The notes under the pieces are model-generated. The model did no database searches, had not been told where the DNA came from, and worked only from the letters and a program-made list of their open reading frames with translations. From Bradyrhizobium liaoningense (GTDB lineage Bacteria; Pseudomonadota; Alphaproteobacteria; Rhizobiales; Xanthobacteraceae): a stretch of DNA of 64,000 nucleotides. The stretch spans positions 161,931-225,930 of the forward strand of contig NZ_JAFCJT010000009.1 of NCBI RefSeq assembly GCF_018130785.1, given 5' to 3'. The position numbers and the translations under genes are program-made. Below, in pieces: positions 7,407-16,268 of the stretch (positions are counted from its first letter, which is position 1; the number at the start of each line of letters is the position of its first letter).

Positions 7407-10277
7407 TCATGCAGTCGTCGTAGCGGCATCCCGATGACGCTGGTCGGCTACTCCGAACACCAGCGGCGTCCGGATTTTATTGGGCGGAAAGAACAGCGCA
7501 AACCCCGGCTGGAACTCTTTTTTGACCTCCGCCGGAATGGGATACAGCAGCATGACCGCCTGACGCGCCTTGTAGAGCTTCTGGGTCTCGGCCGACGGAT
7601 TCGCGATCCGTGGCTTGTCCGCATCCTTTCTCTTTCCAAGGGAGGCGTATTCAGCAAGAACCTTGTGCCGAGGCTCGCTGATGACACCTACCCGGTCACC
7701 ATCAACTCGTCCTCGATCGAACGCGGACATTCGCTGGCCGTTTACATCGCACTCGAATTCGCTCCGCGAATCCCGCCGTTGTGGAGCAATGACCAACCAT
7801 CGGTCGATCTCCGGATTACGGTCCCCTGTTCCGCTCATGAAGTCCAGCTCACGGGCTATCAGGTTGGGATTAGAGCCGAGCCATCGGTACGACTTCAGAA
7901 ATGCCATAACCCTTTCAGGTGCGAGGTCGACGTGCATAATGTCATACGACAGATGTTCGTCACCGACATCCAGATCGATTGCAGTTGGCGCGAAGCGCGT
8001 GCCCTCGACCATCTTCAAAAAGCTGTTCCAGTTTGTGCGCGTGTCAGTCGCGCTGGTAGGCAGCATCGTACGCTCTACCCACTCCGTCCGGAAATTCTGA
8101 TGTCGCACCTTGGCGTTGAACATCTTGTTCGACGATGTCGGCTTGAGCAGGTGAGCGGGAACAAGCGGCGGGATCTGGATTGGCAGAATCCTGGGGTCGT
8201 CCATTGACGCGTACTGCTTGAGTTGTCCTCGAAACATCTCCTCATCGCGGCAAACGCCGCCGAACGCTTCATAAAGATCGATTGTCTTTCCTTTTCCGAG
8301 CGGCTCCTCCGTCCCAATGAAGAGGCGCACCAGATCCGCGTATCCCTGACGGAAGCCGAACCACCGTCCCATCTGCATCAGCGTGTCTGCGGTTCGGGCA
8401 CTCCGGCGATAATAACTTACTGTGAGCCCTTCGACAGTATAGCCGCGGGAAAGCTTGGTTCCGCCAACGATTATTTTCCAGACACGAGCTTCATCGAAGA
8501 CGGGAGTATCGGCGTCCTCGTCACTGTTGACCATCAGGACCCGCTTCCCGCCCTCGGCCAGTCTTTCAAGCGTCTCACCGATGTGCGGAACGATCGCAGA
8601 AAACTTGGACGGCAACTGCAGGTCAGGAGCACGTGCGGCTGTGACCGGTCGAAAATCGCTTCGGTAGAGTGCTTCGAGTCGATCGAGCGCGGCGCCGCTT
8701 CTGTAGTCGGAGCGGTTCAAGAGCTGGTTGATCATCGTTACATGCTGCTCGTGCTCCCCCTTTCGACTGGAAAGATGTACGAGCATCGTGTGGTGGATCC
8801 CGCGAACCGGTATTCCCTGTGCGACACGATACAGCTTGATCGCACCTGTCAGGATAAAGCTGTCGACAGCCTTCGTGAGATTTTCAGGGATCTTCAGATC
8901 ATCTCCCTTCACCGGCCGGACAAAGCAGCTCCTCTTCGAAGTCAGATCTTTCGGATCATATGGTGGTTGCCTGTCCAGGTCATAGAAATCGGATACACCC
9001 ATGTATCCGGGCGGCCGCGGGAGGCTGAGGAGAAAATCCTTCGGAAAGAGATCCTCCGGCTGGGCCGGATCCACAAACACGTTCGCAAAGGGTGTAGCCG
9101 TATAACCCACATACTGGGCCCGGGGTAAAATCCTGAGCAGCTGTACGATACTTCCGTTTACGGCCGGGCGCTCCTTGTCGGCGGGCCGCGTGTTGAGCGA
9201 CGCCTGATCGGACTCGTCATCAATGACAAGTGCAGGGATGTCTTCAAGACGTACCCGCGCCTTGACTCGATCGAGATCCTCGAGAACCTTGCCCATCACG
9301 ACAGAGTTTTTCTTGATGACGATCAACCTCGCCTTTGCACTCCTGAGGTTTTCCGGTGAGTGGAACGGCTTCCGCGGGCTAGCCTTCTCAAATTCCAGGG
9401 CGTCAATTCCCCGTTTCAGGCTCTGGTAGTCATATTCGGGGCCGGTAAGTCGCTGCCAGTCAAAATAGCCCAATTGGCTGGGTCTCGTGCCGTGAGAGAT
9501 GAAGCTGTCAAGTTCCCGATCGCCTTCGTAATCCTTGTCGAGAAACTCACGCCCGATCATCTCCTTGTCGAGCCGTCGCTGCGTCTGCTTGCGCAGCAAC
9601 TCGGTGGCGCCGGCGAGAACCACAATAAGCCGGTAGCCCGCGTCCGCCGCCCGCGCAACAACGCCGGTAAAATTCGCGGTTTTGCCACTCTGGACGTAGC
9701 CGACCACAAGTCCCTTTGACTGGAAGGCATCTTCCCTGGATGGATTCGACAACCGCTCGATCACGGACCGTGTGCTGGCATCAAGCCCAAGAAGGGCCTC
9801 CTCTTTCCATCCTCCCACGCTCGCGAGATACTGTCTGTAGGCCTTCCAGTAAAATCCGTTCGCCTCGATTTCGGCGGTGTACCAGCGCTCATGCTCTGCA
9901 GCGATTACGACGGGCTGCTCGGCAGCGTAGGACGGAAGAGCACGATCAAGAACCTTGCCCTGAGCCGTGTCCAGACCGAGAAGCCTGTAGATGAGCTTTC
10001 GTCGTTCAGGGGTGTTTGGCTCCGTATCGGTGGTCCAGCCTGCGTCCGTTGAGTAATCCCACCGGGCCAATGCGTGATGAAGCGCCAACTTGACCGGGTC
10101 GTTCAGGTCTGGCCTTGCCGCCCGATCGATTACTTCAGCGATATCTATGCAGTCCGGCACAGCGAGCTCGTCACCAAAGAACTCAAGGTATCGGGACAGT
10201 TTCTTGGGTTCTCGTTCAACCGCCGCCAGCGCCTGCTGCAGCACCTTGATCTTGAGATCCTCACTAGCGGTTGGCAC
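7407..10277 (-). CDS. Z1-domain helicase-like protein of a MORC-type restriction system
   Basis: The 956-residue protein is a clear Z1-domain superfamily II helicase relative. It has a P-loop-like GYVQSGKTANFTG near residue 193, the family-typical DDESDQASLNT (Walker B region), GYTATPFANVFVDP (motif III region) and a C-terminal RGYTVEGLTVSYYRRS followed by LMQMGRWFGFRQGY. Z1 proteins occur with GHKL ATPases and DUF4420 nucleases in restriction-like operons described by Aravind and colleagues, and that arrangement is what is seen here. The GTG start has AAGGGGG six bases upstream; a nearby ATG is in another frame. The gene follows the DUF4420 gene by 12 bases. It probably acts as the ATP-driven DNA translocase of the complex (inference from family). 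Confidence 0.9.
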   Translation of the reverse strand: MPTASEDLKIKVLQQALAAVEREPKKLSRYLEFFGDELAVPDCIDIAEVIDRAARPDLNDPVKLALHHALARWDYSTDAGWTTDTEPNTPERRKLIYRLLGLDTAQGKVLDRALPSYAAEQPVVIAAEHERWYTAEIEANGFYWKAYRQYLASVGGWKEEALLGLDASTRSVIERLSNPSREDAFQSKGLVVGYVQSGKTANFTGVVARAADAGYRLIVVLAGATELLRKQTQRRLDKEMIGREFLDKDYEGDRELDSFISHGTRPSQLGYFDWQRLTGPEYDYQSLKRGIDALEFEKASPRKPFHSPENLRSAKARLIVIKKNSVVMGKVLEDLDRVKARVRLEDIPALVIDDESDQASLNTRPADKERPAVNGSIVQLLRILPRAQYVGYTATPFANVFVDPAQPEDLFPKDFLLSLPRPPGYMGVSDFYDLDRQPPYDPKDLTSKRSCFVRPVKGDDLKIPENLTKAVDSFILTGAIKLYRVAQGIPVRGIHHTMLVHLSSRKGEHEQHVTMINQLLNRSDYRSGAALDRLEALYRSDFRPVTAARAPDLQLPSKFSAIVPHIGETLERLAEGGKRVLMVNSDEDADTPVFDEARVWKIIVGGTKLSRGYTVEGLTVSYYRRSARTADTLMQMGRWFGFRQGYADLVRLFIGTEEPLGKGKTIDLYEAFGGVCRDEEMFRGQLKQYASMDDPRILPIQIPPLVPAHLLKPTSSNKMFNAKVRHQNFRTEWVERTMLPTSATDTRTNWNSFLKMVEGTRFAPTAIDLDVGDEHLSYDIMHVDLAPERVMAFLKSYRWLGSNPNLIARELDFMSGTGDRNPEIDRWLVIAPQRRDSRSEFECDVNGQRMSAFDRGRVDGDRVGVISEPRHKVLAEYASLGKRKDADKPRIANPSAETQKLYKARQAVMLLYPIPAEVKKEFQPGFALFFPPNKIRTPLVFGVADQRHRDAATTTA

Positions 10278-10289
10278 AGCATACCCCCT

Positions 10290-11273
10290 TCACATCGTCA
10301 TGATTTTTCGGAATTCGTCCGTTCCGTGCTCAATGCCGAGACCGTTTACGTCCAGCGCGTACCCGACGTCCGAGATCCTTCCCGCGCTTGAGGCTCCAAG
10401 CATTCGGTCAAGTTTGGTTTGGGTAATGCAGGGAAAGTCAGCATCTATGAAAATGGCCTTTGGTGCTGCACGCAGCACCCAGCGCATGACGTAGTGAACG
10501 GCATCCGCTTCGCGGTAGTCGACAGCCCTTAACCGGTCCTGAAACGTGCCGAGCTGGACTCGGGCTGAAGAAAGCAGCGCAACAATGCTGGAGACGAGCT
10601 CCGGAACTGAGTGCCCCGCCGCCGGACCAGTCACCTGAGCAAGAATCGACACGAGATACAGGTTACATCCTACAGACGGGACCAGCTGACCTGCACCATT
10701 GATATGATGTCGCGCGCTGGAGGACGACGTCGTCTTCACTTCCAGCTCGGTTTGCCCGTACCGGAAGTCGTGTGTGAGCCTTTTTGCTCCAGTCCATGTG
10801 TCGACCGATTTTGCTCCATTCACATGGATCAGTTCACGCAACGTCCATAATTCGCCAAACAATCCCTGCAGCTGCTCGTCCGACAGGAGATCTCCCCCAG
10901 CCAGCAACTGACGGAAATCGGTGAGCGCGGTTTCGACAGCATTCGCAGCTGTTCCAGATCCAGAAAGCAGCTGATCGCAGATTGCGAATATCAGGTTCAG
11001 GAAGGGCTGATGCAGGTAACGGATCGAAGTTGAGACCTCGAGCACCCTCTCCTGGCCCAGCGATACAAAGCGGGCCGTGATCGAACGCGGTGTTCCGATT
11101 GCGACAACCTGTTCCGTTGTCCAAACGCGCAGTGTCAGCCGATCTTCGGCTGGCACGGCAACTATTTCGACCCTCGGCTGATCAAGCACATGAATCACCG
11201 AGGGCGCAGTCGTGCCCAGGTAGATCTCCCGAAAATTTGACCAAAGGAGACGATCGAGCTTCTGATTACTCAT
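10290..11273 (-). CDS. DUF4420 PD-(D/E)XK nuclease
   Basis: The 327-residue protein has the DUF4420 (PD-(D/E)XK motif) signature: GLFGELWTLRELI around residue 135 supplies the helix glutamate, then WTGAKRLTHDFRYG, then ELEVKTTSSSSARHHING with the catalytic E-x-K. Proteins of this family are the presumed DNA-cutting subunit of MORC/Z1 restriction-like systems. Its start overlaps the GHKL gene's 3' end by eight bases, and the Z1 gene follows 12 bases after its stop, so all three are co-transcribed. All expected catalytic residues are present. Confidence 0.88.
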   Translation of the reverse strand: MSNQKLDRLLWSNFREIYLGTTAPSVIHVLDQPRVEIVAVPAEDRLTLRVWTTEQVVAIGTPRSITARFVSLGQERVLEVSTSIRYLHQPFLNLIFAICDQLLSGSGTAANAVETALTDFRQLLAGGDLLSDEQLQGLFGELWTLRELIHVNGAKSVDTWTGAKRLTHDFRYGQTELEVKTTSSSSARHHINGAGQLVPSVGCNLYLVSILAQVTGPAAGHSVPELVSSIVALLSSARVQLGTFQDRLRAVDYREADAVHYVMRWVLRAAPKAIFIDADFPCITQTKLDRMLGASSAGRISDVGYALDVNGLGIEHGTDEFRKIMTM

Positions 11274-12771
11274 TCAGGCTCCGCAGTAGCAGCTGGTTGC
11301 ATCCTTCGAGATACTCAAGTCTCGCCTTCGTCATTGCCTGAAAATCGAAATAGTCCCTAACAAGAAGAAAGAGCATTGTCTTGAAGATCTGGGCATCGTT
11401 TTCCGAGCGTCGTTTGCCTGCCAGAATGCTCTTGCGATACAGCTCGTTCAGGACGATGCGGCGCCTCGGCCGGTCAATCTCAAAAACCGTTCCGGCATCA
11501 AGATTGGCCCAGCGAAAATCAATTGTGCGGACCCGCGATTCACCGGGCGCCGCAAATTTGCGGGCCGCCTCACGCAATGGTTTTGAAAGCCCCCGGCCTG
11601 GCACAAGCGGAAAGTCACTTCCGTCGGTCGCGCGACCTCTCGTGCGATAGACCTCCTGTGCCTTCTTGATGTAGTCCGGGAAGCGAATCGAGCCAACCGC
11701 GGCCTGCCGGACCGCATCGATGAATCCTCTCGGCAGCGTCTCGACCTTGTCCTTCTGGATACTGACATCGATGTTTTGCGGAAGATCCACAGCTATACGT
11801 GCGAGCGAAAGGTGGGGCTCGGCATCATCATCCCGGTAGCCGTTCCATCCGCCCGCCTGGATCAGCCTGTCGTTACGATAGAAATAGAATCCCTGCCTCG
11901 ACGCCACTTTGCCCCCACCGAGCCGGTATGCGGGCTCGTTTGATCGCGGCGGCCAGATGTGCGCATTCAAGTCGACCCGGATGTCTTCACCAAGCTCGAC
12001 TTCAAACTTCTTCGGATATCCGATCGCTCCGGACTTGGCATAGGAAAACGGGTCAAGCGGCTTGACTTCCTGCGACGACGGACTTTCCCGCTTCCCGACA
12101 AACTGCACGTCCAGAAGTATCTTCAGGGCCTCGCCGGAAAGAAAACGGTGGAAGACAAGCCCGAGATGAATGGAGAGCTCGCCGAGCGCGCGATTGACGG
12201 TCTCTTCCGGAGTTGACTGGCCCGACTTCAATCCGGTGAGGTCATCCCAGACGACGATCGTTCCCTTCTGGTTGAGTTTGAGCCCGCTCCAGGGAGCGAG
12301 CAGAAGCTGCCTGCAGCCGGATTCGGCAAGCTTCTCGCAAAGCCAGTCGCGCTCAAACGATGCGTTGGTCCAGCGCCTGCCCGAAATCTCCCGTCCGTCA
12401 TTCGAGACGACCGAAAAGGTGCTGCACTGGCTGAACGATGCAGCTTTCAGTCCGATGCCATACTGCCCGAGGTCCTTTGCGCGATGAGGCAACGTCGAAC
12501 CGAACTGCATCGCCTGGCTGAGCACGTCTTCTGACATTCCCTTGCCATCATCGGCAATGAAGATCCGCTGGACTCCCTTTTTGTCATAGAGAAACCGCAC
12601 GAGGACCGTGCCGGCTTTGGCGTCAACGGAGTTGTCAATCAGATCGGCAATAGCTTCGACCAGTGAGTAGCCAACCCGAGCAAACGCCATTTTGGTACGT
12701 GCCGGATTAGGAGGTGTCTTCTCCGTTCCGCTTGTTTCGATTGGCGACAGATAATCCGGAACCAGGCTCAT
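11266..12771 (-). CDS. MORC/MutL-like GHKL ATPase, first gene of restriction operon
   Basis: The protein carries a canonical GHKL ATPase domain: N-box EAIADLIDNSVDAKAG near residue 40, G1 box FIADDGKGMSEDVL and G2 region LGQYGIGLKAASFSQC. These features place it with the MORC/MutL-type ATPases of restriction-like operons, where ATP binding probably drives dimer clamping on DNA. It is about 501 residues from the ATG at 12771. The frame extends seven codons further to a TTG, but the ATG was preferred because it opens the conserved region. It heads the operon DUF4420-Z1-HTH. No DNA methyltransferase gene is next to it, although many relatives have one. Confidence 0.88.
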   Translation of the reverse strand: MSLVPDYLSPIETSGTEKTPPNPARTKMAFARVGYSLVEAIADLIDNSVDAKAGTVLVRFLYDKKGVQRIFIADDGKGMSEDVLSQAMQFGSTLPHRAKDLGQYGIGLKAASFSQCSTFSVVSNDGREISGRRWTNASFERDWLCEKLAESGCRQLLLAPWSGLKLNQKGTIVVWDDLTGLKSGQSTPEETVNRALGELSIHLGLVFHRFLSGEALKILLDVQFVGKRESPSSQEVKPLDPFSYAKSGAIGYPKKFEVELGEDIRVDLNAHIWPPRSNEPAYRLGGGKVASRQGFYFYRNDRLIQAGGWNGYRDDDAEPHLSLARIAVDLPQNIDVSIQKDKVETLPRGFIDAVRQAAVGSIRFPDYIKKAQEVYRTRGRATDGSDFPLVPGRGLSKPLREAARKFAAPGESRVRTIDFRWANLDAGTVFEIDRPRRRIVLNELYRKSILAGKRRSENDAQIFKTMLFLLVRDYFDFQAMTKARLEYLEGCNQLLLRSLNE

Positions 12772-13243
12772 CCTAATCTTTGCCCCACCCAACCGCGTTG
12801 CCGGTCCCGACAGTTCGGCCCCGACTCAAAATTTCACCAGAGGTACCAGAAGTTGAACCTCGAGCGCGGTCAATGCCACTTTCTGGTGCAAACTTCATAA
12901 GGTGCTTCAACGCGCCCGTCAGGCCCCCGGGCAATTCCAAAATGACAAATAACCAATATATTTCAATTTGTTACAAGCCCCCCCCCCCCGCAAGTCAATC
13001 GTCTGTGTCTTGATGTTGCAAATCCGGAATGCAAATCCGGAAAGGGGCGCAGCTCATGTAACTGTTGAAGACGCAAGCGGCCCGAACTCTTGCCGCGGAA
13101 GCACAAGCCGCGGGAAATATCGTCGCGCGGTAGAGAAAGGACGTAGTACTCGGCTGACCCATGACCGGTTCGAGTGCACCGCAACAGAATACCAAGAGCG
13201 GCTCTCTGGATTGGCTGCTGATTCAACATCGACAGGGTAAGAC
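12772..13243 (+). promoter_or_regulatory. Divergent intergenic region of the MORC/Z1 operon
   Basis: This 472-base stretch separates the minus-strand MORC operon from the plus-strand paralogue gene and must carry both promoters. It holds an AT-rich segment around 12940-12972 suited to promoters and a 12-base run of cytosines at 12978-12989. The short ORFs across it are not convincing and have poor ribosome sites. No clear inverted repeat or known operator was recognised. Confidence 0.55.
12978..12989 (+). repeat. Poly-C tract (C12)
   Basis: Twelve consecutive C residues sit in the shared upstream region, about 207 bases from the start of the MORC-like ATPase gene and 255 from the start of the 465-aa gene. 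Homopolymers of this length are prone to slipped-strand length changes, and in some bacteria such tracts vary promoter spacing. Whether this one does is not shown by the sequence. Confidence 0.9.
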
Positions 13244-14641
13244 GTGCACACGGTTTTGCGTGAAGAGCTCTACGAACAGGTCTGGGCGAGACCGATGACC
13301 AGGGTCGCGGCCGAGTATGGCGTGACCAGCACAGCACTCAAAAAGACCTGCGACCGCCATAAGATCCCGACTCCCGACCGTGGATACTGGGCAAAGCTCG
13401 AACACGGCAAGCCGGTTCGGACGAGGCCGCCGCTGCCCGGTCTGGCCGACACAAAACTCGAGCGGGTGCACATCAACGGCAACACGTCGGACCGCCTGTC
13501 GGAAGAAGTGAGAAAGGCGGGCACGGAAGTCAGAGAGCGGCTCCAGGCAATGAACCCACCGGATGCCACCGCGGCAGCTACAAACGACTCCGGTGTTAAA
13601 GAGCCTTCGATCCTGAGAGCGACGCGTCGGGCAATTTCCAAAGGTCGGCCCGACGCGCAGGGCTTCAAGAGCAGCCAGGGACGCGGCATAGTCCCTCTCA
13701 AGGTCGCGCCGGACTCAATTGACCGGGCTCTTCAGCTCCTGTCCCGACTTTTTGCCCTTGCAGAGACCGAGGGTTACAGTCCGAAAATCAGCGACACCGG
13801 TCTCGAGCTCGCAACCGAAGACGTGGCGATCGCCTTTGGCGTTGAAGAACGGCCGCGGAAGACACCACATGAGCCAACCGCAGCTGAGTTGAAGCGCAAG
13901 GACGACAATCTTCGATGGGGCTCTTCGAGAGCCGCCTGGCCCCAATACCACTATTCGCCGTCCGGGCGCCTATCCATAGTCATTCACGCAAATTTCTGGT
14001 CAGGGCTCCGCCGAACACATTCTGACGGCAGGACGCGAAAACTCGAGGCGATGCTGCCTGAGATTGTCGTGAGCCTTGTTGAGCATGGGGCGCTTCTCAG
14101 GGAGCGTCGGCAAACGGCGGAGGAGCGTGAACGCCAGCAGCGGGAAGCGGAAGTACGCCGCGAGCGTGAAGACACCTTCAACGCGCGCGAAAAGCGACGC
14201 CTGGAATTTGTGGATGCGGTCCATGAGCAACTCCTCGAGCGATCAAGGCTCGCCGCAGTTCTTGCGCACCTCGAGGTCGCCTTGTTGGACGGCAAGAACC
14301 GCGCTGAGAGCATCTCTGCATGGATCCGACGGCGCATTCAGCAGATCGATGCCCTCACCAGCCCCGACTTTCTTGATCTCTCGGCCAGATCAGCAAAGCT
14401 CGGCTTCCTCGAGCCATTGAGCCACCCGAATGGTTCGGACACCGAAGGCCACTACTACGGCTATTCTTCCACCCCTGGACTACAATTCTGGTCGATCGAC
14501 GAAGAGAAGGAGCTTGCGACATCAATAAGTGCGCTGGAATGGGCCACCCAGGCCGGACTTTTGCCAGATACCCAAGGCCACGACAGCAAACTGGAGCAGA
14601 CCGGTCGATCCCACTGTTTCAGGATCCCCCTGAAATCGTAG
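13244..14641 (+). CDS. HTH-like / coiled-coil protein, paralogue of 6243-7379
   Basis: The 465-residue protein starts at a GTG with AGGG about eight bases upstream. Its N-terminus (REELYEQVWARPMTRVAAEY, VTSTALKKTCDRHKIPTPD, RGYWAKLEHG) is a homeodomain-like HTH also seen in the 378-aa protein across the MORC/Z1 operon. A central globular part contains WPQYHYSPSGRLSIVIHANF. A long charged coiled coil (EERERQQREAEVRREREDTF) and a compact C-terminal domain follow. The family is common as unannotated protein in rhizobial genomes, and I cannot assign a function. Paralogues at both ends of the operon suggest they belong to the same system or came from its duplication. Confidence 0.75.
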   Translation: MHTVLREELYEQVWARPMTRVAAEYGVTSTALKKTCDRHKIPTPDRGYWAKLEHGKPVRTRPPLPGLADTKLERVHINGNTSDRLSEEVRKAGTEVRERLQAMNPPDATAAATNDSGVKEPSILRATRRAISKGRPDAQGFKSSQGRGIVPLKVAPDSIDRALQLLSRLFALAETEGYSPKISDTGLELATEDVAIAFGVEERPRKTPHEPTAAELKRKDDNLRWGSSRAAWPQYHYSPSGRLSIVIHANFWSGLRRTHSDGRTRKLEAMLPEIVVSLVEHGALLRERRQTAEERERQQREAEVRREREDTFNAREKRRLEFVDAVHEQLLERSRLAAVLAHLEVALLDGKNRAESISAWIRRRIQQIDALTSPDFLDLSARSAKLGFLEPLSHPNGSDTEGHYYGYSSTPGLQFWSIDEEKELATSISALEWATQAGLLPDTQGHDSKLEQTGRSHCFRIPLKS

Positions 14642-14677
14642 ACCGGCACGGCATGCTGAACGATCTCTGACGAGCGG

Positions 14678-14776
14678 CCCAGCGTCCGCCTTGTAACCAC
14701 CGTACGGCACCAGTTCGATCATCCGGGGCGGCGTAAGCTTGAGCACGGTCAGCGCGGCAAGCGAGAAAATGGCCAT
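14678..14776 (-). pseudogene. 5' remnant of a sugar-phosphate isomerase/epimerase-like gene
   Basis: The peptide MAIFSLAALTVLKLTPPRMI resembles the typical start of sugar phosphate isomerase/epimerase (xylose-isomerase-like TIM barrel) proteins. After about 33 codons the resemblance ends and the frame runs into the 3' end of the gene on the other strand. In the wider 14642-14932 gap, the dctM stop is followed by a good ribosome site (AAGGAGAGCG) and an ATG opening a frame that ends after 24 codons. The gap therefore holds gene debris at the junction between the defence island and the TRAP operon. It was probably once the downstream part of the TRAP operon (inference). Confidence 0.4.
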
Positions 14777-14932
14777 CAATCATAATCCGCGATGCGGACG
14801 TCGAGTGCGAACATGCTCTAAATGATTTCAGGCTCGCTCGCGCGGGCGAGGACCTGCCGAGGACATTGAGATTGGACACAGGATCATGATCCGTGCGGCC
14901 ATTTTTCGCTCTCCTTTGCTTATTCTGCCCGG

Positions 14933-16213
14933 CTAGCCGCCGAGCCATCTCGCCGGGATCGTCACCAGGCCCGGGAATAGTACCATCGCGAACAACACAA
15001 TCAGTTGCGCGATCATGAACGGCCAGACGCCCTTGATGATATCCTCCATGCTGATCCTGGAGACGCCGCAGACGACGTTGAGCACGATGCCCACCGGCGG
15101 CGTGATCAGGCCGATCGAGTTGTTGATGATGAAGAGCACGCCGAAATACACGGGGTCGATATGCGCCGCCTTGATGATCGGCATCAGGATCGGCGTGAGA
15201 ATTAGAATGGTCGGCGTCATGTCGAGCGCCGTTCCCACGATCACCACTACGACCATGATCGCAAGCATCAGGATGGTGTTGTTGCCCATGAAGGGCTTCA
15301 GGAGATCGACGACCTGGGCGGATATCTCGGACACCGTGATCAGCCAGGACGACACCAGCGCCGCGGCGACGAGGAACATGACGACGCTGGTCGTCACGGC
15401 CGACGACACCATCACCGCATAAACCTCGGACCATTTCAGCTCGCGATAAATGCAGGTCGCGACGAACAGCGAGTAGACGGCGACGACGACGCCCGCCTCT
15501 GTGGGTGTAAAGATGCCGAAGCGCAGGCCGACGATGATGATCCCGGGCAGCATCAGCGCCCAGAAGCCGTCGATGATGGCGTGCAGGATTTCGCGAAAGG
15601 AAGCCCGCGGCGGCGGCGTCAGGTTCTCCTTGCGCACGACCCAGTACCAGGACGCGCAAAGGCCCAATCCAAGGAGCAGTCCGGGCACGATGCCCGCCAG
15701 AAACAGTTTTGAGATCGACACGTTGGCGGCGACGCCGAAGATGACGAAGCCGATGCTGGGCGGAATGACCGGGCCGATGACGCCGCCGGCGGCGACAAGG
15801 CCCGCGGCATAGGTCTTCTTGTGGCCCGCGGCCACCATCATCGGCACCAGCAGCGCCGCGAGCGCGGCAGCATCGGCCGCCGCTGAGCCTGACAGCGACG
15901 ACAGGATGCAGGCCGCCATGATCGTGACGTAACCCAGGCCGCCCCGGAAGTGCCCGACCGCAACGAGCGCGACATTGACGATGCGCTTGGCCAGCCCACC
16001 CTTGTTCATGACCTCACCGGCGAGCATGAAGAAGGGAATGGCCATCAGCGGAAAGCTGTCCGCGCCGTTGATGACGTTCTGCGCCACGATCTGGGAATCG
16101 AACATGTCGATCGTGCTCATCAGCGCAACGCCGCAGATGAGGAGCGCGAAGGCGATCGGCATGCCCAGCGCCATGGCGCCGAGCAGCGAGAAAGTAAAAA
16201 CGGCGATCGTCAT
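14933..16213 (-). CDS. dctM: TRAP transporter large permease (DctM family)
   Basis: The 426-residue protein is highly hydrophobic with about 12 membrane segments and family hallmarks: GMPIAFALLICGVALM near residue 20, LAGEVMNKGGLAKRIVN near 65, LSGSAAADAAALAALLVPMM near 110, and PPVGIVLNVVCGVS near residue 375. DctM is the sodium-coupled transport subunit that moves the substrate handed over by DctP. It is the last intact gene of the operon gltI-like, aspartase, dctP, dctQ, dctM, with 55 bases between it and dctQ. The aspartase upstream suggests a C4-dicarboxylate or acidic amino acid as substrate, but TRAP specificity cannot be read from sequence alone. Confidence 0.9.
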   Translation of the reverse strand: MTIAVFTFSLLGAMALGMPIAFALLICGVALMSTIDMFDSQIVAQNVINGADSFPLMAIPFFMLAGEVMNKGGLAKRIVNVALVAVGHFRGGLGYVTIMAACILSSLSGSAAADAAALAALLVPMMVAAGHKKTYAAGLVAAGGVIGPVIPPSIGFVIFGVAANVSISKLFLAGIVPGLLLGLGLCASWYWVVRKENLTPPPRASFREILHAIIDGFWALMLPGIIIVGLRFGIFTPTEAGVVVAVYSLFVATCIYRELKWSEVYAVMVSSAVTTSVVMFLVAAALVSSWLITVSEISAQVVDLLKPFMGNNTILMLAIMVVVVIVGTALDMTPTILILTPILMPIIKAAHIDPVYFGVLFIINNSIGLITPPVGIVLNVVCGVSRISMEDIIKGVWPFMIAQLIVLFAMVLFPGLVTIPARWLGG

Positions 16214-16268
16214 GGCATGATCCGGGTGACACGAAGAGGATGAACAGGCGCAAGGACGATGCAGGACA

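Noticed and set aside
8223..9128. 301-codon plus-strand ORF
   Set aside because: Lies opposite the well-supported Z1 helicase gene and has no recognisable domain; it is a codon-bias shadow.
12963..13337. Small ORFs in the divergent gap
   Set aside because: They cross the C12 tract or overlap the start of the 465-aa gene and have no ribosome site.
14619..15659. 346-codon minus-strand ORF
   Set aside because: Arg/His-rich peptide in another frame of dctM; the dctM frame has clear family motifs.
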